DNA of 41,825 bases from Lachnospiraceae bacterium (lineage in GTDB: Bacteria > Bacillota > Clostridia > Lachnospirales > Lachnospiraceae), in assembly GCA_022792535.1 (NCBI GenBank), contig JAAWBG010000055.1, positions 1 to 41,825 on the forward strand, written 5' to 3'. The notes under the pieces are model-generated. The model saw only the letters and a program-made list of their open reading frames with translations. It did no database searches and was not told where the DNA came from. Position 1 is the stretch's first letter. Every line of letters starts with the position of its first letter. This document shows, piece by piece, positions 35,012 through 41,825 of the stretch. The position numbers and the translations under genes were made by a program.

Positions 35012-35449
35012 ATGGAGATTAAAACATTACAAAATGATATGGTCGCAGCAATGAAGGCGAAAGATAAAGGAAGAAAGGATGCTATTTCTGCACTGGTATC
35101 TGCGGTAAAGAAGGCGGCGATCGACGAAGGATGCAGGGAAGACATTCCAGAGGCACTGGTGGACCGTGTGATCTTAAAGGAGCTTAAGACAGCGAAAGAG
35201 CAGTTAGATACCTGTCCCAAAGAGAGGACAGATTTGTTAGAAGAATATCAGTTAAGACATGATGTGATTCAAGAATACGCTCCCGCTATGATGTCAGAAG
35301 AGGAAGTGCGGGGATTTATTACAGAAAAGTTTGCAGAAATTGCTGCAACAAAAAATAAAGGTCAGATTATGAAAGCTGTTATGGCAGAGCTAAAAGGAAA
35401 GGCAGATGGAAAAGTCATCAATCAAGTTGTGGCAGAACTCTGCAAATAG
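35012..35449 (+). CDS. GatB/YqeY domain protein
   Basis: A 145-residue helical protein of the YqeY family, which resembles the tRNA-binding tail domain of GatB; a role linked to tRNA or amidotransferases is suspected but unproven. Family marks are LQNDMVAAMKAKDKGRKDAIS near the N-terminus, YAPAMMSEEEVR in the middle and GQIMKAVMAELKGKADGKVI near the end. The ribosome site AGGAGGAAT precedes the ATG. It is followed 9 bp later by cca, another tRNA gene, probably in one operon. Confidence 0.92.
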   Translation: MEIKTLQNDMVAAMKAKDKGRKDAISALVSAVKKAAIDEGCREDIPEALVDRVILKELKTAKEQLDTCPKERTDLLEEYQLRHDVIQEYAPAMMSEEEVRGFITEKFAEIAATKNKGQIMKAVMAELKGKADGKVINQVVAELCK

Positions 35450-35458
35450 GAGTATACA

Positions 35459-36793
35459 ATGATAATACAGTTGCCTGAAAAAGTGAAATTTGTTCTGAAT
35501 ACCTTGAGAGAGGCAGGATATGAGGGATATGCAGTGGGAGGCTGCGTGCGGGATTCTATCTTAGGGCGGACTCCGGGAGACTGGGATATTACAACATCGG
35601 CTTCTCCTGCTCAGGTCAAACAGCTATTTCAAAGAACCATAGATACGGGAATACAGCATGGAACTGTTACGGTGATGGAAGGCAGGGAAGGGTTTGAGGT
35701 AACTACATATCGAATTGATGGAAAATATGAAGACAACAGGCATCCGAGGGAAGTGATCTTTACTTCCGATTTGCTGGAAGACTTAAAACGCAGGGATTTT
35801 ACCATCAATGCCATGGCTTACAATGAACAGGAAGGATTGATCGACGCATTTTCCGGAATAGAGGATTTGAAAAATAAAAAGATCCGCTGTGTGGGAAGTC
35901 CCAGGGAGCGTTTTACAGAAGATGCGCTGCGTATGATGCGGGCGGTCCGATTTTCTGCTCAGCTTGGCTTTTCCATGGAAGAACATACAAGAGAAGCCAT
36001 ACCGCCTCTGGCCGGAAATCTTTCTCAGGTCAGCGCGGAGCGGATTCAGACTGAATTGGTGAAGCTGTTGGTTTCAGATCATCCAGAAGAAATGCGCACT
36101 GTGTATGAGACTGGAATGAGCGGCGTATTTTTTCCAGAATTTGACGCGATGATGAACACGCCTCAGAATAATCGACATCATTGTTATAATGTAGGAGAAC
36201 ATACAATCGCGGCTCTTGAGAATATCAGAAAAGATAAGGTGCTGCGTTTGACTATGCTGTTGCACGATGTGGCAAAACCCTTGTGCAAAACAGAAGATGA
36301 AGAAGGTATTTTTCATTTTTACGGACATCCGGAAAAAGGTTCGAAAATGGCAAAAGAGATTTTGCAGAGATGGAAATTTGACAATGACACCATTACGAAG
36401 GTCACTGCGCTGGTCAAGTGGCACGATGACAGGCCGCTATTGGAAAAGCCGGCAGTGCGGCGGGCAATACACCGCATTGGAGAAGAACAGTATCCGGCCT
36501 TGTTTGAGGTGAAGCGCGCAGATACTCTGGCAAAAAATATTTATAAGAGAGAGGAAAAACTATCGTATCTTGCCGCTTACCAACAGATATATCAAGAAAT
36601 CTTGGATCAAAAACAGTGCCTGAACTTAAAGGATCTTGCCATCAATGGAAGAGACTTGATACAGCTTGGAATGAAGCCTGGAAAAGAGGTGGGAGCTGTC
36701 TTAGAAGAAGCCTTGTCCCATGTGCTGGAATATCCAGAGGACAATAAAAAAGAATTTTTGCTGGATTTTGTGAAAAATAGCAGGAAAAACTGA
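35459..36793 (+). CDS. cca: CCA tRNA nucleotidyltransferase with HD domain
   Basis: Adds or repairs the 3'-terminal CCA of tRNA. It has 444 aa. The head domain starts with YAVGGCVRDSILGRTPGDWDITT, where Asp41 and Asp43 are the metal-binding pair. It continues with RDFTINAMAYN, RFTEDALRMMRAVRFSAQLGF (nucleotide-recognition region) and an RNA-binding segment. A C-terminal HD domain is present (HHCYNVGEHT, LLHDVAKP with His269-Asp270, HFYGHPEKGS), as in class II enzymes of many clostridia, which may add phosphatase/phosphodiesterase activity. AGGAGTAT precedes the ATG. Confidence 0.95.
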   Translation: MIIQLPEKVKFVLNTLREAGYEGYAVGGCVRDSILGRTPGDWDITTSASPAQVKQLFQRTIDTGIQHGTVTVMEGREGFEVTTYRIDGKYEDNRHPREVIFTSDLLEDLKRRDFTINAMAYNEQEGLIDAFSGIEDLKNKKIRCVGSPRERFTEDALRMMRAVRFSAQLGFSMEEHTREAIPPLAGNLSQVSAERIQTELVKLLVSDHPEEMRTVYETGMSGVFFPEFDAMMNTPQNNRHHCYNVGEHTIAALENIRKDKVLRLTMLLHDVAKPLCKTEDEEGIFHFYGHPEKGSKMAKEILQRWKFDNDTITKVTALVKWHDDRPLLEKPAVRRAIHRIGEEQYPALFEVKRADTLAKNIYKREEKLSYLAAYQQIYQEILDQKQCLNLKDLAINGRDLIQLGMKPGKEVGAVLEEALSHVLEYPEDNKKEFLLDFVKNSRKN

Positions 36794-36821
36794 ATAGAAT
36801 CAAGGCCCCTCACATATGATA
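36794..36821 (+). promoter_or_regulatory. candidate sporulation (sigma-E/sigma-K) promoter of the cotS-like gene
   Basis: ATA (36794-36796), 16-bp spacer, CATATGATA (36813-36821) fits the sigma-E pattern ATA-N16-CATAnnnT and the sigma-K -10 CATAnnnTA. It starts at the cca stop codon and lies about 50 bp before the cotS-like gene, whose family is expressed in the mother cell. Confidence 0.4.
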
Positions 36822-36864
36822 GAAAGACACAAGAAATGAGCTTGTGAATATCATGGTGGAGGGG
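36806..36864 (+). promoter_or_regulatory. hairpin covering the cotS-like ribosome binding site
   Basis: Three stacked complementary segments, CCCCTC/GAGGGG (36806-36811, 36859-36864), ATGATA/TATCAT (36816-36821, 36849-36854) and CACAAG/CTTGTG (36828-36833, 36841-36846), form one long imperfect hairpin. Its 3' base contains the GGAGGGG ribosome site of the next gene. Confidence 0.5.
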
Positions 36865-36869
36865 TTTAT

Positions 36870-37871
36870 GTGTATAATCGAGAAAATCTGATTTTGGAAC
36901 AATATCCTTTTGAGGTAAAACAGACTGCCAAAGGAAGAGGCGCACTAATCTGTGATACAGAGAAAGGCTTGAAAATTTTAAAAGAATATAGGGGATCAGA
37001 AGGAAGAGCAGACTTTTTGTACAGCCTTTTGCAGTTTCTGCGGGATCATGGACAAGAACGGATTGATTGTATTGTCAAGACCAAAGACGCCAAAACCATT
37101 GCAAGAGATATAGATGGGACTGCTTATATGGTGCGGGACTGGTACGAGGGAAGGGAATGCGATACAAAGAGCCGGGATGATATTTTACAGGCGATCCGTC
37201 AATTGGCAGAGGTACATAATGTTCTCAGAAGGTTTCCCAAAGAGATACCAGAATATCTGCAGGTAAAAGAAGATACTCTGCTGGAAGAGAACCAGAGGCA
37301 TACGAGAGAATTAAAGAAAGTGCGGAATTTTATTTTTTCCAGGAAAAAGAAAAATGATTTTGAGATGGAATTCTTAAAAAGTTTTGATATGTTTTACCAG
37401 GAGGCTCAGGAGGTAGTCGCACTGCAGGAGCGAGAACTGGAGAAAAATACAGCGGAAAATGGGAACGAAAGTATTTATGGCATATGTCATGGAGATTATA
37501 ATCAACATAATGTCATATTTTCCAGACAGGGGATTGCCATATTGAATTTTGAAAAAGCTTCCTATGATATTCAGGTGTCCGATCTGGGAAATTTTATGCG
37601 CAAAATTTTGGAAAAGCATAATTGGAATATGGGACTGGGCATGGATCTTTTGAATGCGTACCATAACGTCCGAACACTCAGTTCCCAGGAAATGAAACAG
37701 CTCTATGTCCGCCTTGCCTATCCAGAGAAATTTTGGAAAATCTCAAACCATTATTTTAATACCAGCAAAGCCTGGGTCTGCGGAAGAAATTTAGAAAAGC
37801 TAGATAAATTTATCGCTCAAAACGAAGCCAGAGAAAACTTTCTTCACTTGATTGGCAATAATGTGTTATAA
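36870..37871 (+). CDS. CotS-family spore coat protein (kinase-like fold)
   Basis: A 333-residue protein of the CotS/aminoglycoside-phosphotransferase-like fold. It has an N-terminal nucleotide-binding-like lobe (YPFEVKQTAKGRGALICDTEKGLKILKEY region), the hinge YMVRDWYEGREC, and the catalytic loop CHGDYNQHNVIF with Asp209 and Asn214. The following metal-binding DFx position is Asn226 (ILNFEKASYD). CotS/CotI proteins are spore coat constituents, some acting as kinases. The start is GTG 36870, since the overlapping ATG at 36868 is out of frame, with GGAGGGG 5 bp upstream. Confidence 0.85.
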   Translation: MYNRENLILEQYPFEVKQTAKGRGALICDTEKGLKILKEYRGSEGRADFLYSLLQFLRDHGQERIDCIVKTKDAKTIARDIDGTAYMVRDWYEGRECDTKSRDDILQAIRQLAEVHNVLRRFPKEIPEYLQVKEDTLLEENQRHTRELKKVRNFIFSRKKKNDFEMEFLKSFDMFYQEAQEVVALQERELEKNTAENGNESIYGICHGDYNQHNVIFSRQGIAILNFEKASYDIQVSDLGNFMRKILEKHNWNMGLGMDLLNAYHNVRTLSSQEMKQLYVRLAYPEKFWKISNHYFNTSKAWVCGRNLEKLDKFIAQNEARENFLHLIGNNVL

Positions 37872-37889
37872 TTTACAGGAAAGCAATGA

Positions 37890-38012
37890 GCAGTGCCAAG
37901 CCATATAAAAAAGAAACTGTTTATGCTTGCATGAAAACAGTTTCTTTTTTATATGGCTTGATAGGGCGAAAGCCCGTGAGCTCCAAAACCGAAGGTTTTG
38001 GAGCTGCACTGC
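37890..38012. other. candidate four-helix-junction structured element with embedded terminator
   Basis: A closing stem GCAGTGC/GCACTGC (37890-37896, 38006-38012) encloses three perfect hairpins: a 25-bp stem (37898-37922 with 37935-37959), GGGC-GAAA-GCCC (37964-37975), and a 12-bp stem AGCTCCAAAACC/GGTTTTGGAGCT (37979-37990, 37994-38005). Linkers are only 1, 4, 3 and 0 bases. The inner part of the first hairpin (GAAACTGTTT/AAACAGTTTC then TTTTTT, 37913-37950) is also a good terminator for the cotS-like gene. Confidence 0.55.
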
Positions 38013-38080
38013 GAATGTTTGAGGAGAGCCCCAACGGATTTGGGAGAAGACCGGATGCTTGATAGGGGAAAGCCCGTGAG
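37956..38080 (+). repeat. direct repeat around a GGGC-GAAA-GCCC-type motif
   Basis: A 25-base segment (37956-37980, beginning GCTTGATAGGGCGAAAGCCC) recurs at 38057-38080 with loss of one base (GCTTGATAGGGGAAAGCCC). The copies are 101 bp apart, and the second ends 30 bp before the PEGA-like gene. Confidence 0.65.
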
Positions 38081-38110
38081 CGAGAAAATCAGAGGTTTGG
38101 AGGAATAAAA

Positions 38111-39721
38111 TTGCAAAAGAAAAAAAGATATCTAACAATAATCGCAATGTGTTTGCTTTTTTTACTGGCAGGCTGTGGGAAAAAAGAGACAAGGATCACA
38201 GATGGCAGCGAAGCTCCATATATTAATAAAGAACAGAAAAAAGAAAATGAAGATACGGAGCTTGAAGAGGAACTGCCAGAAGGAGAAGAAAGTCTCTTTG
38301 TGGTGGCTGGCATTGATGCAGACCGGAAGATTATTACGCTGCGGGATTATGAGACTACCAGGGAAAAGCCCTATAATTATTCAGGGGGTACTTATATCAA
38401 AGGGAAATATGGAGATAATTTGACGATGGATCAGGTTTCTATTGGAGAGCTTGTAACCATTGAACGAACGGGAGAAGACCTGACGAAGATTCAGATATCA
38501 GATAAAGTATTCTCCTATGAGGGTCTATATAATTTTACTCTAGATACAGAGAAAAAGATTTTAAAAGTAGGTAAGACCACGTATTTTTTAGATGATAATA
38601 TTTTGGCATATCATGGAAATAGTAAGATCTCCCTGTCTGAAATCAGTGAACAGGATACGATTTGCTTAAGAGGAGTAGACAGACAGATCTATACCATTCA
38701 GGTAACAGAAGGGCATGGTATGGTAGTATTAGAAAATATAGATGTTTTTCAGGGAGGATATATTACCATCGGAAACTTGATATCTATGAAAATAACTCCC
38801 CAGATGAGAATTGAAGTAGGTGAAGGGAGATATTTGCTGTCAGTGGCCAATGACGGATATGGAGGAAGCCGTGAGATTACAGTGGAATCCAATCAGGAAA
38901 CGGTGGTAAATCTGAATGAATTAAAAGGAGAAGGTCCTAAATTCTGCCAGATTCAGTTTAAAATAGAACCTAAAGAAGGAACTGTTTACCTGGATGGAAC
39001 CCAAATTGACATTAGTAAGGCAGTGGAAGTCCGTTATGGAGTACATCGTTTGACAGCAAAAGCTGAGGGATATGAAGAGTGGAGCAGGGTTCTGATTGTA
39101 AACTCAAAGACAGCAGAAATAACCATTGAGCTTACAGATAAGGAGTCCGGGGATACAATTTCTACTGTTAATACGAATACGAATCAGGACAGCAGCAGTA
39201 ACAATAATAAGCCAAACAGCAGCCAGAATACGAATACAAATCGTAAGAAAAATACAAATAGCAATACAAATACCAACAATAATAACAGTAATAATAATAC
39301 GAACAACAACAATAATAACAATAACACCAATAATAACAATAACACCAATAATAACAATAATAGCAATAGTAACAACAATAACAGTAATAATAACAATAAT
39401 AACAACAGCAATAATAACAACAGCAATAACAATAATACCAACAATAATAATAACAGCAATAATAATAACAATAACAACAGCAATAACAATAATACCAACA
39501 ATAATAATAACAGCAATAATAATAACAGCAATAATAACAACAATAGCAATAGTAACAACAATAACAGCAATAATAATAACAATAACAACAGCAATAACAA
39601 TAACAGCAATAACACCAATAATACTAATAATAACAATACAAACAATACCAATAATAACGACAGTACCACAACGAATAATACTAATAATAACAGTACCAAT
39701 AATAATAACAATCATAATTAA
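38111..39721 (+). CDS. PEGA-like lipoprotein with long Asn-rich tail
   Basis: A 536-residue secreted lipoprotein (basic start MQKKKRY, lipobox LLAGC, acidic stretch at 30-60). Residues about 60-270 form beta-rich repeats (VVAGIDADRKIITLRDYET). Residues about 270-345 resemble two PEGA-type surface repeats (RIEVGEGRYLLSVANDGYGG; GTVYLDGTQIDISKAVEVRY; HRLTAKAEGYEEW). From about residue 361 to the end it is almost purely Asn, Ser and Thr, a flexible tail that may cross the wall or cap layer. The start is TTG 38111, 6 bp after GGAGGA. Function unknown; PEGA domains occur in surface proteins and S-layer-associated factors. Confidence 0.8.
   Translation: MQKKKRYLTIIAMCLLFLLAGCGKKETRITDGSEAPYINKEQKKENEDTELEEELPEGEESLFVVAGIDADRKIITLRDYETTREKPYNYSGGTYIKGKYGDNLTMDQVSIGELVTIERTGEDLTKIQISDKVFSYEGLYNFTLDTEKKILKVGKTTYFLDDNILAYHGNSKISLSEISEQDTICLRGVDRQIYTIQVTEGHGMVVLENIDVFQGGYITIGNLISMKITPQMRIEVGEGRYLLSVANDGYGGSREITVESNQETVVNLNELKGEGPKFCQIQFKIEPKEGTVYLDGTQIDISKAVEVRYGVHRLTAKAEGYEEWSRVLIVNSKTAEITIELTDKESGDTISTVNTNTNQDSSSNNNKPNSSQNTNTNRKKNTNSNTNTNNNNSNNNTNNNNNNNNTNNNNNTNNNNNSNSNNNNSNNNNNNNSNNNNSNNNNTNNNNNSNNNNNNNSNNNNTNNNNNSNNNNSNNNNNSNSNNNNSNNNNNNNSNNNNSNNTNNTNNNNTNNTNNNDSTTTNNTNNNSTNNNNNHN
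39196..39718 (+). repeat. AAY/AGY trinucleotide-rich low-complexity tract
   Basis: About 520 bp of mainly AAT/AAC codons with AGC and ACC, encoding the Asn/Ser/Thr tail. Longer in-frame duplications are visible: 39421-39470 repeats exactly at 39478-39527 (57-bp shift, 19 codons), and a segment starting TAGCAATAGTAACAACAATA at 39361 recurs at 39544 (183-bp shift, 61 codons). Confidence 0.9.
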
Positions 39722-39760
39722 AAGAAGGTGCCATATCTTAAAAATTACCTTAAAAAACAG

Positions 39761-39789
39761 TTGAGAAAAAACATTCCATGAAGTATGAT
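39761..39789 (+). promoter_or_regulatory. promoter of the second phosphoglucomutase gene
   Basis: TTGAGA (39761-39766), 17-bp spacer, TATGAT (39784-39789), 62 bp before the start. A 7-bp inverted repeat GGACTTC-TG-GAAGTCC (39799-39814) lies at the predicted transcript start. Confidence 0.6.
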
Positions 39790-39851
39790 AAGAACAGAGG
39801 ACTTCTGGAAGTCCGATCTCAGGTTGAGAAATGAAAGCGAGGAGGATCAAA

Positions 39852-41585
39852 ATGGATTACAAGGAGATTTACAAAGAGTGGATGAATCATCCGTATTTTG
39901 ATGAGGCTACAAAAGCGGAATTAAAGGGAATTGCAAATGATGAAAAGGAAATAGAAGAACGTTTCTACATGGATCTGGAATTTGGAACAGCAGGTCTTCG
40001 CGGTGTGATAGGAGCAGGGACGAACCGTATGAATATTTATACGGTGCGCAAGGCGACGCAGGGGCTGGCAAATTATATTGCATCTGTAGGTGGACAGGTT
40101 AAGGGGGTAGCCATTGCATATGATTCCCGTAGAATGTCACCGGAGTTTGCAGACGAGGCGGCTCTTTGTCTGGCGGCAAATGGGATCAAGGCTTATGTAT
40201 TTGAGTCTTTGAGGCCTACACCGGAATTATCTTATGCCGTACGCCGGCTGGGATGTATTGCAGGAATCAATATTACTGCAAGCCACAATCCGCCAGAATA
40301 TAATGGATATAAAGTGTATTGGGAAGATGGCGCACAGATTACGCCTCCTCATGATAAAGGAATTATGGATGAGGTGAAAAAGGTAACAGACTATGCAACT
40401 GTAAAAACTATGGACAAGGCTGAGGCGCAGAAAGCAGGAATGTATGTGACTATCGGCAAGGACATTGACGATCCATATATTGAGGAACTGAAAAGCCTTG
40501 TTTTGCGTCAGGATTGTATTGATGCGGTGGCAAAAGATATGAAGATTGTGTATTCTCCTCTGCATGGAACAGGAAATATCCCAGTGCGGCGTGTACTAAA
40601 AGAGCTGGGATTTGAACATGTATACGTAGTTCCAGAACAGGAACTGCCGGATGGAGAGTTTCCTACCGTAAGTTATCCCAACCCAGAATCGGAAGAGGCG
40701 TTCCAGTTGGGATTAAAACTGGGGAAAGAAGTAGATGCAGATCTGATCTTGGCTACAGACCCAGATGCAGACCGTTTAGGCGTGTATGTAAAAGATTCTA
40801 AAACAGGGGAATACCACAGCCTTACGGGAAATATGTCTGGATGTCTGATTGGAGATTATGTGATCAGCCAGAGAAAGGAAAAAGAAGGACTTCCGGCAGA
40901 CGGAGCTTTTATCAAGTCTATCGTTTCTACCAACATGGCAGATGCCATTGCCAAATACTATGGAATCTCTCTGGTAGAAGTGCTGACAGGATTTAAGTTT
41001 ATTGGACAAAAAATATTGGAATTTGAACATACAGGAAAAGGAACCTACTTGTTTGGTATGGAAGAAAGTTATGGCTGTCTGACTGGAACTTATGCGAGAG
41101 ATAAAGATGCAGTTGTGGCTTCCATGACTTTATGTGAGGCGGCAGCTTACTATAAGACAAAAAATATGACTTTGTGGGATGCAATGATCGCCATGTATGA
41201 GCGGTATGGATATTATAAAGACGATGTAAAAGCTATCACTTTGAAAGGAATTGAAGGATTAGAAAAGATTCAGGAGATCATGAATACCTTAAGAGAGAAT
41301 ACACCTGCTGAGATTGGCGGCTATTCGGTGGTTTCCGCAAGGGATTATAAAAAAGATACCATCCAGGATATGGCAAGCGGCCAGGTGGTTCCTACAGGAC
41401 TGCCATCCTCTAATGTACTTTATTATGATCTGACAGATGACGCATGGGTATGTGTCAGACCGTCTGGTACAGAGCCGAAGGTGAAATTCTATTATGGTGT
41501 TAAGGGAACTTCCCTTTCCGATGCAGATGAAAAGTCTGAAAAGTTGGGAAAAGAAGTATTGGCAATGATTGATAAAATGTTGTAA
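39852..41585 (+). CDS. phospho-sugar mutase, phosphoglucomutase type (paralogue 2)
   Basis: A 577-residue alpha-D-phosphohexomutase. All motifs are intact: TASHNP (phosphoserine Ser144), DPDADRLG, FGMEESYG and RPSGTEPKVKFYYG. It aligns without large gaps to the gene at 14021 and shares long identical runs (RGVIGAGTNRMNIYTVR, NGYKVYWEDGAQITPPHDK), so the two arose by duplication. The ATG is preceded by AGGAGGA; an in-frame start at 39831 lies upstream of that site and was rejected. It is monocistronic with its own promoter. Which paralogue serves glycogen, galactose or cell-wall glucosyl metabolism cannot be read from sequence. Confidence 0.94.
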   Translation: MDYKEIYKEWMNHPYFDEATKAELKGIANDEKEIEERFYMDLEFGTAGLRGVIGAGTNRMNIYTVRKATQGLANYIASVGGQVKGVAIAYDSRRMSPEFADEAALCLAANGIKAYVFESLRPTPELSYAVRRLGCIAGINITASHNPPEYNGYKVYWEDGAQITPPHDKGIMDEVKKVTDYATVKTMDKAEAQKAGMYVTIGKDIDDPYIEELKSLVLRQDCIDAVAKDMKIVYSPLHGTGNIPVRRVLKELGFEHVYVVPEQELPDGEFPTVSYPNPESEEAFQLGLKLGKEVDADLILATDPDADRLGVYVKDSKTGEYHSLTGNMSGCLIGDYVISQRKEKEGLPADGAFIKSIVSTNMADAIAKYYGISLVEVLTGFKFIGQKILEFEHTGKGTYLFGMEESYGCLTGTYARDKDAVVASMTLCEAAAYYKTKNMTLWDAMIAMYERYGYYKDDVKAITLKGIEGLEKIQEIMNTLRENTPAEIGGYSVVSARDYKKDTIQDMASGQVVPTGLPSSNVLYYDLTDDAWVCVRPSGTEPKVKFYYGVKGTSLSDADEKSEKLGKEVLAMIDKML

Positions 41586-41604
41586 AATCGCAGCAGTTGC
41601 CCAT

Positions 41605-41748
41605 GCCCCTTACCGAGGCACAGAGCGCCTGCTGACTAGGCTGTCTGCTGCCTTGCAGGTTCTTTCTGAGACTTAAGGGGCGTTACGCTCATAGTCAGCA
41701 TGATGTGCGCATTCATGCAGGCATGATTCGCTCATAATTTTGACTATG
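41605..41748. other. structured intergenic stretch at the right edge
   Basis: No gene is evident. GCCCCTTA (41605-41612) pairs with TAAGGGGC (41674-41681), and an inner CCTGC/GCAGG pair occurs. CATAGTCA (41690-41697) pairs with TGACTATG (41741-41748), enclosing GCATGA-N9-TCATGC. It may be the 3' end of the phosphoglucomutase mRNA or an independent RNA element. Confidence 0.45.
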
Positions 41749-41790
41749 GCTGGACAGTTATATAAAATCCCCGGAAAAATGGAAATTTTC

Positions 41791-41819
41791 TTGACAAACA
41801 ATATAAAAACAAGTATAAA
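41791..41819 (+). promoter_or_regulatory. promoter of a gene beyond the right edge
   Basis: TTGACA (41791-41796), 17-bp spacer, TATAAA (41814-41819). Confidence 0.75.
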
Positions 41820-41825
41820 TATGTG

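Noticed and set aside
39104-39850. Long antisense frames (Ile/Val- and Leu-rich) opposite the Asn tract
   Set aside because: They are the complement of AAY repeats; hydrophobic runs arise from codon reversal, with no ribosome site.
1-41825. tRNA or rRNA genes
   Set aside because: No T-loop GGTTCGAATCC-like motif in cloverleaf context, nor conserved rRNA segments, on either strand by eye.

Overview
The window looks like chromosome of a low-GC, spore-forming Firmicute, most likely a member of the Lachnospiraceae. Pointers are the sporulation genes (spoVG, a SipL-type SPOCS/LysM protein behind veg, a CotS-family protein), the glgC-glgD pair, the DnaD/DnaI-type helicase loading genes, AGGAGG ribosome binding sites and sigma-A promoters with 17-bp spacers. 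I do not assign a species. No rRNA, tRNA, prophage or intact insertion sequence was seen.

Layout. 1-812: gene-poor left edge with a two-repeat, one-spacer type II-like CRISPR mini-array (188-289). 813-5575: a divergent lipoprotein gene and a BceAB-type ABC transporter, with a BceR-like operator in the intergenic region. 5676-10702 (minus strand): dnaD-dnaI-prs and murC; the dnaD-murC intergenic region carries contiguous DnaA boxes just upstream of the dnaD promoter. 10981-13743: glgC-glgD-spoVG, closed by a strong terminator. 14021-15736: a phosphoglucomutase. 15937-24273: uppP, pth, mfd, a PrsA-like foldase lipoprotein, then apbE, a NusG domain II protein and a Gx-type membrane transporter, overlapping or nearly so. 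24490-27365: a Na/phosphate cotransporter and a Y-family polymerase. 27408-30926 (minus strand): a heterodimeric ABC exporter with one degenerate ATP site. 31381-34960: veg with a consensus promoter and a perfect Spo0A box, sipL, a highly structured intergenic stretch, and an NlpC/P60 hydrolase. 35012-37871: yqeY, cca and a CotS-like protein. 37872-41585: a candidate multi-branched RNA element, a PEGA-like lipoprotein with a very long Asn/Ser/Thr tail, and a second phosphoglucomutase. The right edge is another structured intergenic stretch followed by a consensus promoter for a gene outside the window.

How the genes fit together. Most are housekeeping: replication loading, nucleotide precursor and peptidoglycan precursor synthesis, undecaprenyl phosphate recycling, translation upkeep (pth, cca, yqeY), transcription-coupled repair, and glycogen/hexose-phosphate interconversion (glgC, glgD and two phosphoglucomutases). 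A second theme is the sporulating cell envelope. The least ordinary items are non-coding: the CRISPR mini-array whose repeat appears to carry its own promoter, the DnaA-box arrays at dnaD, the Spo0A box at veg, a possible readthrough-sensitive ribosome-site hairpin before cotS, and the four-helix junction at 37890-38012. No large undescribed multi-gene system is evident; those regulatory and RNA elements are the best candidates for something new.
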